Source: Streptomyces canus
Lineage (GTDB): Bacteria; Actinomycetota; Actinomycetes; Streptomycetales; Streptomycetaceae
Reading direction: 5' to 3'
NCBI RefSeq assembly: GCF_001514145.1
Contig: NZ_KQ948679.1
Span: 59,337-116,026, forward strand
Length of the DNA stretch: 56,690 nucleotides
Shown here: in pieces, positions 25,390 through 33,994 of the stretch
Numbering within the stretch: the first letter of the stretch is position 1
Layout: the number at the start of each line of letters is the position of its first letter
Position numbers and translations under genes: made by a program
Notes under the pieces: generated by a model
Told to the model about the DNA's origin: nothing
The model's input: only the letters and a program-made list of their open reading frames with translations
Database searches by the model: none

Positions 25390-26148
25390 TCAGGCGAGCC
25401 GGCCGGCGGCCGCCACCAAGGCGGTGAGTACGCGGCGGGTCTTGTTCTCGGCGTGCTCGGAGAGGGGCACCCCGCGTTCCCGTACCGCCTCCTGGAGTTT
25501 CCGCTGCTTGCGCTCGGCCCGTGCCGTGAACGTCTCCCGATCGTCCTCATCCTTGGGTTTCACCCGGATCGAGACCTCCAGGAACTCCAAGCCGGTCACC
25601 GACCACACCTCCAGATCGGCCTTCAGGTCGTCGAGCGGGACGTCCTCGATCTTCGTCGACAGGACCGGCCCCAGCGCGACCAACCCGTCGAGCCGGACGG
25701 AGGACGCACAGGTATGCAGGAACTGGTCCTGCACCGCGTCCATCGCCGCGGCGGCATCGGCGCCCCGCTCCACCGCGTCGCCCAGCGTTCCAGGAGGGCA
25801 GTCGCGTCCCAGAGAGGCCGCCAGCACGCGGCCGTTCCTCGACCAGTCCTCCTCGATCCGGTAGGTGAAGGGTCCCGCTTCGAAGGCGTCGGAGAACCGG
25901 CCGACCAGTTGCTCTTGGTCGCATGGACGCAGCTTGACCGTCAGATCCTCCGATGCGCCGCCCAGTCTGAAGCGCACGATCACGCCGTTGTCCAGCAACG
26001 GGACCCGCCCCTCGGCGGCCCCTTGCCGGTCCTCTGCGAACCAGATCCGGCGCGAGGTCAGCGCACCCCGCGAACTCCCCAGAGCCGACAGCGCACCGGG
26101 CACATCGCCCTCGACGTTGACCTTGATCTCGGCCGGAAGCAGGCTCAT
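25390..26148 (-). CDS. CYTH-like domain hypothetical protein
   Basis: The 252-residue product starts MSLLPAEIKVNVEG and shows alternating charged strands (NGVIVRFRLGG, EDLTVKLRPCD, TYRIEEDWSRNGRVLAAS, LEFLEVSIRVKPKDEDD) like the tunnel fold of CYTH/triphosphate-processing proteins. The similarity is weak and no activity can be claimed. A good AGGAGC site precedes the ATG at 26148. It stands alone on the minus strand, downstream of a decayed paralogue of the 22567-23328 gene. Confidence 0.65.
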   Translation of the reverse strand: MSLLPAEIKVNVEGDVPGALSALGSSRGALTSRRIWFAEDRQGAAEGRVPLLDNGVIVRFRLGGASEDLTVKLRPCDQEQLVGRFSDAFEAGPFTYRIEEDWSRNGRVLAASLGRDCPPGTLGDAVERGADAAAAMDAVQDQFLHTCASSVRLDGLVALGPVLSTKIEDVPLDDLKADLEVWSVTGLEFLEVSIRVKPKDEDDRETFTARAERKQRKLQEAVRERGVPLSEHAENKTRRVLTALVAAAGRLA

Positions 26149-26385
26149 GACATCGCTCCTGTACGGGTTTCAAGGGTGCAAAACTAACGTTTTCAGGATA
26201 TCTCCTCCCCCCTGCACAGGCGCGGTGTCTGTCTCGGGCCGTGAACGCCGGCACCGCGTCGCGCCAGATGCTTGCTCTGGAGGGACCCGTCCGCACCCTG
26301 ATGCGCACACCGCCCGACGGGAGCGGACACATCCCACGGGCCGGAGTTCCGCTGCGTCGAGGACGAGCCGTGACGCCGAATTTCA

Positions 26386-26760
26386 GCGTGCCTGCTCCCC
26401 TGCCGCCGGCTCCCCTTCCTCGAGGTAGAACTCCCGCCCCATGACGAGCCGCAGGTCGCTTCGGCCGACACGTCGCCGAGGAAGCCCACCGCGACCCGGC
26501 CGCCCTCTCGCAATCCGTCGTCCGGCCGTCGGGCCTTGCGGCGATCGCGTGGGCCGGCCCCTTCCGCAGCACTTCGTCAGTGAGCTCGGCACGCAAGGCA
26601 CCGGCGGCCTGCCGCATCGCAACGACGTGGTCGAAGTCCGGGGGCATGGTGACGAGGTGCGCGAGGAATTCTTCGTCACCCTTGCCGAAGGCCAGGCAGT
26701 CAGGTCCGTGGGGCGGACGGCGTGGTGGTCGAACCGCCCGACGCGAACCACGTGTCACAC
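26386..26760 (-). pseudogene. Decayed paralogue of the 22567-23328 protein
   Basis: Reading across frames gives LAFGKGDEEFLAHLVTMPPD, FDHVVAMRQAAGALRAELTD and, at the end, VMGREFYLEEGEPA. These line up with FGKGPERFLAHLITGPFQPA, FDHLMTADVQGLDVSDDQLR and EAGTELYFETGDLTPH of the intact gene. At least two frameshifts and loss of the N-terminal half are evident. Confidence 0.65.
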
Positions 26761-27186
26761 CCCGACCGTCACCGGGTCCAGTCGTGTCGGCTGGAACATC
26801 CTGCTGCCTGAACTCTGAACGCCGACAACAAGGACTACCCGCCCCAGTTCGTACGGCGGGTCGGCCGACGATGCGTAGCTGACGGTGGGTCTGGAAACCA
26901 GCGGGGGACGCGAATTAACCGTTGGGCGAGTTATGTGAAGTCGCAAATTTGTGGCCGCTCCGCACCAGGGAAACGCAATGTGGCGTCAAGCCCGGAACAT
27001 GCCATGATGGACATGTCGGACAACTCACATCATGACGCTGCGATGGATGAAATGGTTACCGCCCCGGCGGACCGTATGCGGCCGCTTCGGGGGGGGCATA
27101 CGCCTGTACCTGCGCGGGCGGACCGCGTGCGGGGTTGGGCGCCCTCGCGGCGAGGAACAGACTCCCCTGGCTTAAGGAGTACCGCC
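26761..27186. other. Upstream region of the M4 protease gene
   Basis: This stretch is less GC-rich around 26905-26960 and probably holds the promoter of the protease-inhibitor operon. An in-frame leader without a good ribosome site precedes the protease start and is not annotated as part of it. No other gene is seen. Confidence 0.4.
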
Positions 27187-28383
27187 ATGACCAGCGAATT
27201 TCGACACCACTGCATTGTCCCTCCGTATCTGCTCGAAAGATTGCTGAAAGATGATGACGGCGAGGTCCGCCAGGCCGCGCTGAACACCATGCTCACCACT
27301 GCCCACCTGCGGGGCGAGCGAGCAGTCCGAGCAGCCTTCCCCGGTCTCGCCACTCCCGGCAACGCTCGTAGGACGATCTACGACTGCCGGAACACCACGT
27401 CTCTGCCCTTCGCTGTTCTGGCGCGGTCCGAGGACGGGCCGGAAGCGGCCGACGTCTCCGTCAACCGGGCATTCGACGTACTCGGCAAGACGCGGGATTT
27501 CTTCCAGCGGGTGTTCGCCCGGAACTCGATCGACGGTCACGGGATGCGCCTGGACGGATACGTCCACTACGGCTACGAGTTCGCCAATGCCTTCTGGGAC
27601 GGGCGCCAAATGGTGTTCGGCGACGGGGACGGTCGCGTCTTCTCCGACCTCACGGGCTCGATTTCCGTGATCGCCCATGAACTGGGACACGGGGTGACCG
27701 AGCACACCACGGGGCTCGAATATCACAACCAGTCCGGAGCCCTCAACGAGTCCATGTCGGACGTGTTCGGGGCGATGGTCGAGCAGTGGACGCTGGGTCA
27801 GACGGCCGAGCAGGCGGACTGGCTGATCGGCCGTGAGGTCTTCACGCCTCAGATCGAGGCCGACGCGCTGCGGTCGATGAAGGCTCCCGGGCATGCGTGG
27901 AACACCGAGAAGTTCGGCAAGGACCCCCAGCCGGACCACATGTCCAAGTACGTCAACATGCCCGACACCTACGAGGGAGACTGGGGTGCGGTGCACTACA
28001 ACTCCGGTATTCCGAACAAGGCGTTCTACCTGACGGCAGCGACCATCGGCGGATACTCCTGGGAGGCACCAGGACTCATCTGGTACGAGGCCCTCAAGGC
28101 ATCCAACAGCGAGACGCGGTTCCAGGAGTTCGCGGACACCACGTACCGGAAGGCCGGAGAGCTGTACGAGACCGGCAGCGCCGAACAGATGGCCGTGCTC
28201 GGGGCGTGGCAGGAGGTCGGCATCTCGATCACCGGGGTCTCGGCCGGGCTCGCAAGGGCGCGCAACCGCCCAGCCGGCAAGAACGGGGACGCGACCGCGG
28301 CAGTCAGGGCGCTGACGGCCCAGGTGCAGGAGCTGAGCCGGGACGTGGCCACGCTCAAGGGACGTGCGACGGCCGGCGGTTGA
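27187..28383 (+). CDS. M4-family metalloprotease, protealysin-like
   Basis: The 398-residue zinc protease has HELGH (H164-H168) and the third ligand in NESMSD (E188). The catalytic histidine region is WGAVHYNSGIPNKAFYLTA. There is no signal peptide. The short N-terminal propeptide carries the IVPPYLLERLL motif typical of protealysin-type M4 enzymes. The C-terminal 40 residues add a coiled segment (VRALTAQVQELSRDVATLKG) not usual for the family. The ATG at 27187 follows AAGGAGT. The next gene encodes a predicted emfourin inhibitor, as in protealysin operons. Confidence 0.92.
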   Translation: MTSEFRHHCIVPPYLLERLLKDDDGEVRQAALNTMLTTAHLRGERAVRAAFPGLATPGNARRTIYDCRNTTSLPFAVLARSEDGPEAADVSVNRAFDVLGKTRDFFQRVFARNSIDGHGMRLDGYVHYGYEFANAFWDGRQMVFGDGDGRVFSDLTGSISVIAHELGHGVTEHTTGLEYHNQSGALNESMSDVFGAMVEQWTLGQTAEQADWLIGREVFTPQIEADALRSMKAPGHAWNTEKFGKDPQPDHMSKYVNMPDTYEGDWGAVHYNSGIPNKAFYLTAATIGGYSWEAPGLIWYEALKASNSETRFQEFADTTYRKAGELYETGSAEQMAVLGAWQEVGISITGVSAGLARARNRPAGKNGDATAAVRALTAQVQELSRDVATLKGRATAGG

Positions 28384-28387
28384 CGTC

Positions 28388-28418
28388 GAGGTACCCGGCG
28401 GCCGACGCCGGGTACCTC
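28388..28418 (+). terminator. Perfect 13-bp stem hairpin between protease and inhibitor
   Basis: GAGGTACCCGGCG (28388-28400) and CGCCGGGTACCTC (28406-28418) pair perfectly around a five-base loop. There is no T-run. It begins five bases after the protease stop and ends about 40 bases before the inhibitor start, so it may reduce or stabilise part of the bicistronic message. Confidence 0.6.
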
Positions 28419-28457
28419 TGCGGGAACAGCGTAGGCGGCGGACGGCTGAGAGGTGCC

Positions 28458-28775
28458 ATGAAGGTCACTTTGGCGACGCACGGCGGACTGGCGGCACCGG
28501 TCCTCGCCAGCCTCCCGCCGGACGTGGTGGACACCCATGCCCTACCCGAGAGTGATGCGGCCGAGTTGTCCAGGCTGGTAGCCGCGGCCGTTCCGGCAAG
28601 TGCGGCGGCTGCGGGAAACCCGGAGCCCCCCAAACGCGCACCGGATGCCATGAGCCACTCGATCACGGTCGAGGAGGGCGGCCACTCGTCCGTACTCGTC
28701 CAGTCGGACGCGGACATGTCCCCGGAGTTCGCGGCCTTGCTGCGATGGCTCAAGGAGCATGTCGCGCGGGATTGA
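28458..28775 (+). CDS. Emfourin-type protealysin inhibitor
   Basis: The 105-residue product (MKVTLATHGGLAAP at the start, LSRLVAAAV in the middle, SITVEEGGHSSVLVQSDADM and ALLRWLKEHVAR at the end) fits the emfourin family, small cytosolic inhibitors encoded next to protealysin-like M4 proteases. The ATG at 28458 has GAGAGG upstream. Its position 75 bases after the M4 gene supports the assignment. It would keep the protease inactive in the cytoplasm. Confidence 0.8.
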   Translation: MKVTLATHGGLAAPVLASLPPDVVDTHALPESDAAELSRLVAAAVPASAAAAGNPEPPKRAPDAMSHSITVEEGGHSSVLVQSDADMSPEFAALLRWLKEHVARD

Positions 28776-28788
28776 GGGAGGAATCGAG

Positions 28789-28821
28789 GCACGTCGCCGT
28801 ACGCCGCGGACGGCGACGTGC
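28789..28821 (+). terminator. Hairpin terminator after the inhibitor gene
   Basis: GCACGTCGCCGT (28789-28800) and ACGGCGACGTGC (28810-28821) form a perfect 12-bp stem with a nine-base loop, 13 bases after the stop. No T-run follows, as is common in Streptomyces. Confidence 0.6.
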
Positions 28822-29084
28822 GCCGTGGCTGTCCGGGTGAGCTGTTGGCAGCACTGCGATGGCGCCGACCTCGGCGCCCTGAACACGTGTCACACCCAGG
28901 TGATCTGGCCGTGAATCCTCGCCTGTGGCGGGAAGAGCAAGGCTCCCTCCGCCGTGTGCGTGACGACCTCGATCTGTGGCGCCCTGCCCCAAAGGTGTCT
29001 CGGGTGACCGAGGAATCTCCGCATCGTTCAGATCTCGCGCACGCCGCGGTAGTTCAACTACTGCAGCGCGGCGCGTCCAGGATG

Positions 29085-29400
29085 CTGACGGCGAATCCTT
29101 TGAAGCGGGGCATCTTGCGGTGCCCTGGGACGAGCGCGGCCTGCTTCGCCGCCAAGATGGCCCTGGAACTCGGCAACTCCGACCCCGAGGTGGCACGCAT
29201 CGCCCACGCCACCTTCTCCGTGGTCGCGACGGCGGTGGCCGAGTGCGTCCGAGCGGCGCAGCGCAGCGGCGACATCGATCCCGACGCCGATCCCGACGAC
29301 CTTGCATCTGCTGACCATCATCCGCGGGCTCGATGTCGCAGACGCGTCCGGCCACAGTCTCGCCCGCCTGACCTCGAATTGCGGAGAGCGCGTTCGCACT
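29085..29400 (+). pseudogene. TetR-family regulator, C-terminal remnant with frameshift
   Basis: The first frame reads TSAACFAAKMALELGNSDPE and then ECVRAAQRSGDIDPDADPDD. Near 29300 the similarity moves to the next frame (LHLLTIIRGLDVADASGHS). This is the ligand-binding half of a TetR regulator. No DNA-binding domain precedes it. Confidence 0.65.
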
Positions 29401-29565
29401 CCTGCCTCGCCGGCGCCACCGCGAATAGGGGCGCGGCCGGCCTCGTCGCGCAGGCATCTGATGCGGTCGGCCCCCTTCGACGCTGCGGCGACACGGCCCG
29501 AGGGTTTGCGCGCGGCGGTCGTCTGGGTGGTTGGCGAAGAACTTCGCCCGGATTCAGTCGAGTTA

Positions 29566-29880
29566 CTCCCCCGCATGCACGGGACGATCTCGTCGCCCAC
29601 GTCATGGCCGACCAACTGCGCACGCAGATCGCCGCGTACGGCACTCTGCGGCCCGGCCGCCCTGGACTTGAGGACCTCGTTCGCGAGTACCTGTCGCCCG
29701 AGCACCGGGACCACCCGGGCACCGGATGCCCCTCCGCCGCCCTGCTCGACGAGATCGGCCGCTGCGAGGACGGGACCAAGCAGGCCTACACCGACGGCGC
29801 ACGGCACATCGTCGACGAGATCGCCGCCCGCCTGTCACCCGAGGACCCGCAGTCCGCTCGCGCGCCCTGCTGGAGGCCGC
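29566..29880 (+). pseudogene. Second TetR-type regulator fragment
   Basis: The frame reads DDLVAHVMADQLRTQIAAYG, GLEDLVREYLSPEH and CPSAALLDEIGRCEDGTKQA, which resembles the middle of TetR proteins after the helix-turn-helix. Both the DNA-binding part and the end are missing. It overlaps, on the opposite strand, the out-of-family tail of the truncated NB-ARC gene, which shows that the junction arose by recombination. Confidence 0.55.
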
Positions 29881-31662
29881 GGAGGAAAGCTGACTTGACG
29901 TCGGGCCGTGGGACGTGAGTGACGACCGTCGGCCGCAGGGCAGCGAACTGCTGGATCTCGGGGGCCTGTTGGTGCCGACGGAGCGGTCCTGGAACGCCGC
30001 CACAGCTTCCTCCACGCCCCCTGTCCGGCTCCGCCAGTACTCAAGGTTGGCGCGAGCGGCGAGGGTGTCGGGATGCTGCGGGCCCAGCACGTGGATCATG
30101 TCGGGCAGCAGGACTGCGAACTCCGAGACGGCACCCGCTATGTCCCCCGCCCTGCCCGTCCAGTGCCCGAGGCTGAAGCGGGCGGTGAGAACCTGCGGGT
30201 GGCCGGGTCCGAGGGCGGCGGTGAGGCTGATGATGAGCTGCTGAAAGTACTCGCAAGATGCTGTCACCTGGCCTGATTCGGCGAGGCTGCGTCCGGAGCG
30301 GATCAGCACCTGCTGGGTGCCGAGGTGGTCAAGGCCTTCGCGTCCCCCGACGGTCAGGACGATGGTGTTGGCGCGCAGCGCCTGCGCGTATGCGGTGTCG
30401 CGTTCGATGTCGGGCCAGACGGCCAGGAGCGCGTCCGCGCATGCTTGCGCGAGGTCCTCGCGCTGTCGGCGGGTGAGGGTCTCGCGGACGGCTCGCTGGA
30501 TGAGCTGATGGACCCGCACCGCGGTGTGCGGGGTCTCGAGCGTGTGGTCGACGAGGTTGAGCCGGTGCAGCACCCGCAAGGCGGCCTCTGCGTCCTCGGC
30601 CGGAACCGGTGCCGCCTGCCTTGTTCCCGCTGGATCGGCGAGGAAGGCGGGGTCGGACGTGAGGACGGCCTGGGGGATGCCGTTGGAGTCGAGCATCGCT
30701 GACAGCTGAATCAAGCGGCGAGCGACGCCGGCCGGTGGCAGCGCGTCGGCGCGGTCGAGGGACAACGACCATGCGGCGGCCACACCGTGGGTCTGGTCGT
30801 CGGGCAGCGTCGCGGGCTGGTGGTCGGCCATGCTGCGCGCGCGGTCGCGCAAGCGGCCGCGGTACTCGGTGCTGCTCATGCCGGCATCGATGAGGTAGGC
30901 GGCAGCCTGGGACAGCGCCAGCGGCAGACAGCCCAGTTCCTCGGCCAGTGCGGCGAGTTCGCCCTCTGGTTCAGTCCGGCCATGGTGTGCCAGGGATGCG
31001 GCCAGGTAGCCGGTGGCCTCGGCAGCGGTGAACAGACCGACCGGGACCAGACGCCGCTCCCTGCCGGTCAGGGCCGCATCGCGGGCGCGGGTCGTCACCA
31101 GAGTCCGCCCGTGGGGACTGTCCGGAGGCCACAGCCCAGTCAGGTCAGCCGGGTCGCTGAGGTCGTCCAGCACCACCAGCCACCGGGCCGGCCGCGGAAC
31201 CGCGACCGTCTCCAGCCACTCCAGAAACCGGTGCGCGGCCGTCTCTCCGTCCTCCGGATCGGCGTGCAGAATCATCGCCGCGGCTCGGACGTAGGCGTCG
31301 ATGACGGCTTGACGGCTGACGGCGGTCACCCACACCCGCACTTCCACGTCACCGGCCGCCAGCATCTGCCGGGCCTGCCAGGCGGCCAGTTGAGTCTTGC
31401 CTACCCCACCCATCCCGGTGAGCACCTGGCACCGTGCCTGCGTATCTCCACCCGTCGGCGGCCACTCCAACTCCGCAGCCTGCGCGCGGTTCTGAAAGCA
31501 GTCCGCTGCCCTCGGCACCACCCCGACCCGCACCGGCCACTGCGTCTGCATCGGCGGCAAGTGCACATTCTGATGGACGGTGTTGATCGACTGCGCGGTG
31601 ACAGTGCCCCCGGACGCCGAGAAGACCGAGTAGGCAAGGCCTTCACTGCCCTCAGGCCGCAC
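29602..31662 (-). CDS. NB-ARC/TPR STAND-type NTPase, 3'-truncated
   Basis: The protein has a beta-rich start (SGGTVTAQSINTVHQNVHLPP), then the NB-ARC NTPase: Walker A GMGGVGKTQLA, Walker B RWLVVLDDLSD, RTLVTTR sensor, and the GCLPLALSQAAAYL motif. Tetratricopeptide repeats follow (ASCEYFQQLIISLTAALGPG, VSEFAVLLPDMIHVLGPQHP). Recognisable sequence stops near residue 558 (about 29985). The remaining 128 codons are antisense of the TetR fragment, so the natural end is lost. Start GTG at 31662 is uncertain. A small partner gene lies 35 bases upstream. Such pairs may be sensor or defence NTPases, but no effector is visible. Confidence 0.75.
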   Translation of the reverse strand: MRPEGSEGLAYSVFSASGGTVTAQSINTVHQNVHLPPMQTQWPVRVGVVPRAADCFQNRAQAAELEWPPTGGDTQARCQVLTGMGGVGKTQLAAWQARQMLAAGDVEVRVWVTAVSRQAVIDAYVRAAAMILHADPEDGETAAHRFLEWLETVAVPRPARWLVVLDDLSDPADLTGLWPPDSPHGRTLVTTRARDAALTGRERRLVPVGLFTAAEATGYLAASLAHHGRTEPEGELAALAEELGCLPLALSQAAAYLIDAGMSSTEYRGRLRDRARSMADHQPATLPDDQTHGVAAAWSLSLDRADALPPAGVARRLIQLSAMLDSNGIPQAVLTSDPAFLADPAGTRQAAPVPAEDAEAALRVLHRLNLVDHTLETPHTAVRVHQLIQRAVRETLTRRQREDLAQACADALLAVWPDIERDTAYAQALRANTIVLTVGGREGLDHLGTQQVLIRSGRSLAESGQVTASCEYFQQLIISLTAALGPGHPQVLTARFSLGHWTGRAGDIAGAVSEFAVLLPDMIHVLGPQHPDTLAARANLEYWRSRTGGVEEAVAAFQDRSVGTNRPPRSSSSLPCGRRSSLTSHGPTSSQLSSAASSRARERTAGPRVTGGRRSRRRCAVRRRCRPAWSRPRSGRSRRAGRRRGIRCPGGPGARATGTRERGPQVQGGRAAECRTRRSACAVGRP

Positions 31663-31697
31663 TGGTCTGGAGGGGGACGGAGGGGCGCCGGACGCGC

Positions 31698-32150
31698 CTA
31701 TCCCTGAGACGGGCCCGGCACCGGAGGGTTTACGGTCACGTTTCCCATCCGCACGGCCGCTACCCCGCCGTCTGCGTGGAAGGTAACACCGCCTGTGATC
31801 GCGATCCGGTCCCCGGTATGCGCTGCTTCCGAAGCGGCGAAGGCGGCCTGTACGGCTTCCACGGCCTGATGCAGTGCCGTCGCAAGCTCCGGGTCACCTT
31901 CCACCGCCTCGGCCAGGGCGAGCGTCACACGTTCACGGGCCTCCTGCGAGATCTCCCCGGCTTCACCGGCGGTCTCTGCCCGCCGCAACGCGTCGTCGTC
32001 CCCCAACGCCCGGCTCACCAAGGCGTGAACCCGCTCCATCCCCACGTCCACGGCACGGTCGACCTCCCCATCGGCGTGGCGCCCCGCACGCCGTAGCTTC
32101 TGTCCCAGGTAGGCCAGCGCATATCCGACCGCGACTTCTACGCCCAGCAT
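31698..32150 (-). CDS. Small partner protein of the STAND NTPase
   Basis: The 150-residue product has a hydrophobic N-terminus (VAVGYALAYLGQKLRRAG), a charged helical middle (EVDRAVDVGMERVHALVSRAL) and a glycine-rich, beta-prone end (AITGGVTFHADGGVAAVRMGN). The end resembles the start of the NTPase that follows, where similar strands occur. I do not know its function. The ATG at 32150 lies only about ten bases from an IS110-derived sequence, which may have replaced its promoter. Confidence 0.65.
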   Translation of the reverse strand: MLGVEVAVGYALAYLGQKLRRAGRHADGEVDRAVDVGMERVHALVSRALGDDDALRRAETAGEAGEISQEARERVTLALAEAVEGDPELATALHQAVEAVQAAFAASEAAHTGDRIAITGGVTFHADGGVAAVRMGNVTVNPPVPGPSQG

Positions 32151-32156
32151 CCGATC

Positions 32157-32702
32157 CCCCGTTATGTTTTCCGCGGTCCTGCAAGAGGACCGCTGGCCTC
32201 CGGGCCCGGCATGACTGTTCCCCCCTGTCGAACGGATGACCTGGGGGGTGGTGTCACCGGGCCCGAGAGGCGCCGTTGGAGACGCTGATGAGAGGTCCGA
32301 CTACCGCCTGGCCCGGCGTCGGCGTCAGGACCGCCGCCGCTTTGCTGGTCACCGTCGGCGACGGCACCAGCTTCCCCACCGCCGCCCACCTGGCCTCCTA
32401 CGCCGGCCTGGCCCCGACGACCAAGTCGTCGGGGACCTCGATCCACGGCGAACACGCGCCCAGAGGCGGCAACCGGCAGCTCAAGCGGGCGATGTTCCTG
32501 TCCGCATTCGCTGCACTGCACGATCCTGCCTCCCGCAGCTACTACGACCGATGCCGGTCCCGCGGAAAGACCCACACCCAGGCACTTCTCCGCCTGGCCC
32601 GTCAGCGGATCAACGTGCTGTTCGCGATGCTCCGCGACGGCACCTTCTACGAACCCCGAGCCCCACGCCTCGCTTGACGAAAGACATAGAGGCACCCCCC
32701 CC
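32157..32702 (+). mobile_element. Internally deleted IS110-family element
   Basis: Both ends match the full-length IS110 element at 55180-56690, including the left GTTATGTTTTCCGCGGTCC segment and the right end GACATAGAGGCACC(C)n. About 950 bp between the left non-coding region and the C-terminal part of the transposase are missing, joined at a short CCCGGC homology near 32330. The leftover frame (to 32677) encodes the conserved serine-type tail (VTVGDGTSFPTAAHLASYAG, GNRQLKRAMFLSAF). It cannot move by itself but retains the sequences from which a guide RNA and ends would come. Confidence 0.85.
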
Positions 32703-32703
32703 C

Positions 32704-33254
32704 ATGAAGCTGCTCGTACTCGGTGCCACCGGTGCCACCGGGCGCCTGGTCGTTGATCAGTCCTTGGCCTCGGGTCACACTGTGCGCGCGCTCGTCCGCT
32801 CACCTTAGAAGTTGGATGCTCAGCCCGGCCTCGACGTGGTTTCCGGGCAGGCCACCGACGCCGGTGACGTCGCACGGGCCATGGCCGGCGTCGACGCGGT
32901 GATCAGTACGCTCGGCGCCACCGGCGTCACCCGGTTCCTGGAGCTGTCCTCCTTCGCCGTGCTGCGCGAGCGACTGAGCGGACCCGCCAAGCTCATGTCC
33001 AGCACAGCCATGGGCGCCATCGTCAAGGACAAGGCGGCCGCCGAGAACGCTCTGCGCGCCATCGACCTCGACTACACCCTCGTCCACTCCGTCCGCCTCA
33101 CCAACGGTCCCGCCACAGGCGCCGCCAAGCCGCTGCCCGAGTCGGCCATCCTGCGCATGAGGGACACCATTAGCCGCGCCGACGTCGCCACCTGGATGCT
33201 CTCGCGTTCACCGACACCACCACCAGCCGCCGCTCATTCGTCATAGCCAGCTGA
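32704..33254 (+). pseudogene. NmrA/SDR-like NAD(P)-binding protein, broken
   Basis: The start reads MKLLVLGATGATGRLVVDQS, a Rossmann nucleotide-binding motif. At 32806-32808 an in-frame TAG stands where the family usually has a glutamate codon (SPEKLDA). Further on, part of the fold between VISTLGA and TGVTRFLELSSF is missing, and near 33205 the frame shifts away from the expected FTDTTTSRRSFVIAS ending. The ATG directly abuts the right end of the IS110 derivative, so the original ribosome binding site is gone. Confidence 0.8.
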
Positions 33255-33301
33255 CCCCACCCGCTTCCCTGCCCCGCCCCTACTCGATCCGGAGAAACAC
33301 C

Positions 33302-33745
33302 ATGAGCCACCAGCTCGCCGCCCACCCGGCCCGCCGCCCCAGAGGCCTCGTCGTCGCGGGCGGCTTGATCGGCGCCGCTGCCGTCGCCGTCGCCATCAAC
33401 GCCATCGTCGCCGCGACAGCCCACGCCGTCGGCGCCTCGGACGATTTCGAGGCTCTCCAACTCCCCGCCTATGCCGTTCTCACCGTCTTCGGCGTCCTGG
33501 TCGCCGCTGCCGCCTGGGCGATAATCCGCGCGCGCTCGGCGCGCCCGGCCCGGCTGCTGCGCACCCTCGTGCCCGTCGTCCTGATCGTCAGTTTGACCCC
33601 GGACATCATGGTCGGCGTCTCCGATAGTCGGCCCCGCACCAGTTGGGGCGCCGTCATCGCCTTGATGGTCATGCACGTCGTTGTCGCTGCCGTCGCCGTC
33701 CCCGCCTACCGGCGACTCCTCCCCCTCCCCGCCACCCAGGGCTGA
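33302..33745 (+). CDS. DUF6069-like membrane protein
   Basis: The 147-residue product has four membrane helices (about 16-40, 55-77, 88-104, 117-135) and short loops. The pattern fits the DUF6069 group of small actinobacterial membrane proteins with no known role. The start is ATG at 33302 with GGAGAAACACC upstream. It sits in what was probably an operon with the broken NmrA-like gene, and a good terminator follows. Confidence 0.8.
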   Translation: MSHQLAAHPARRPRGLVVAGGLIGAAAVAVAINAIVAATAHAVGASDDFEALQLPAYAVLTVFGVLVAAAAWAIIRARSARPARLLRTLVPVVLIVSLTPDIMVGVSDSRPRTSWGAVIALMVMHVVVAAVAVPAYRRLLPLPATQG

Positions 33746-33755
33746 CGTAACCCAC

Positions 33756-33791
33756 CGCCGGGACGCGGCTCGCCGCATCCCGGCGCTTTTT
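33756..33791 (+). terminator. Rho-independent terminator
   Basis: CGCCGGGA (33756-33763) pairs with TCCCGGCG (33778-33785), and the stem is followed by TTTTT. It ends the DUF6069 transcript. Confidence 0.85.
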
Positions 33792-33994
33792 GCATTGTCA
33801 CGCCCGAGTGTGAGGTCTGAGAGGGAATTTGATCTAGCCGTATTGCCCTGTATGCCCTAGTAGATTCCTCATCAGGTGCATAACATACGAAACGACACCG
33901 ACCTGGCGAGGAACGTACTAGATAGGACGTAAACGGCAATCCGCCTACTTCAAACGTCCCCCAAGAGCACCATGGGCACCAGCAGCCCAGCCCG

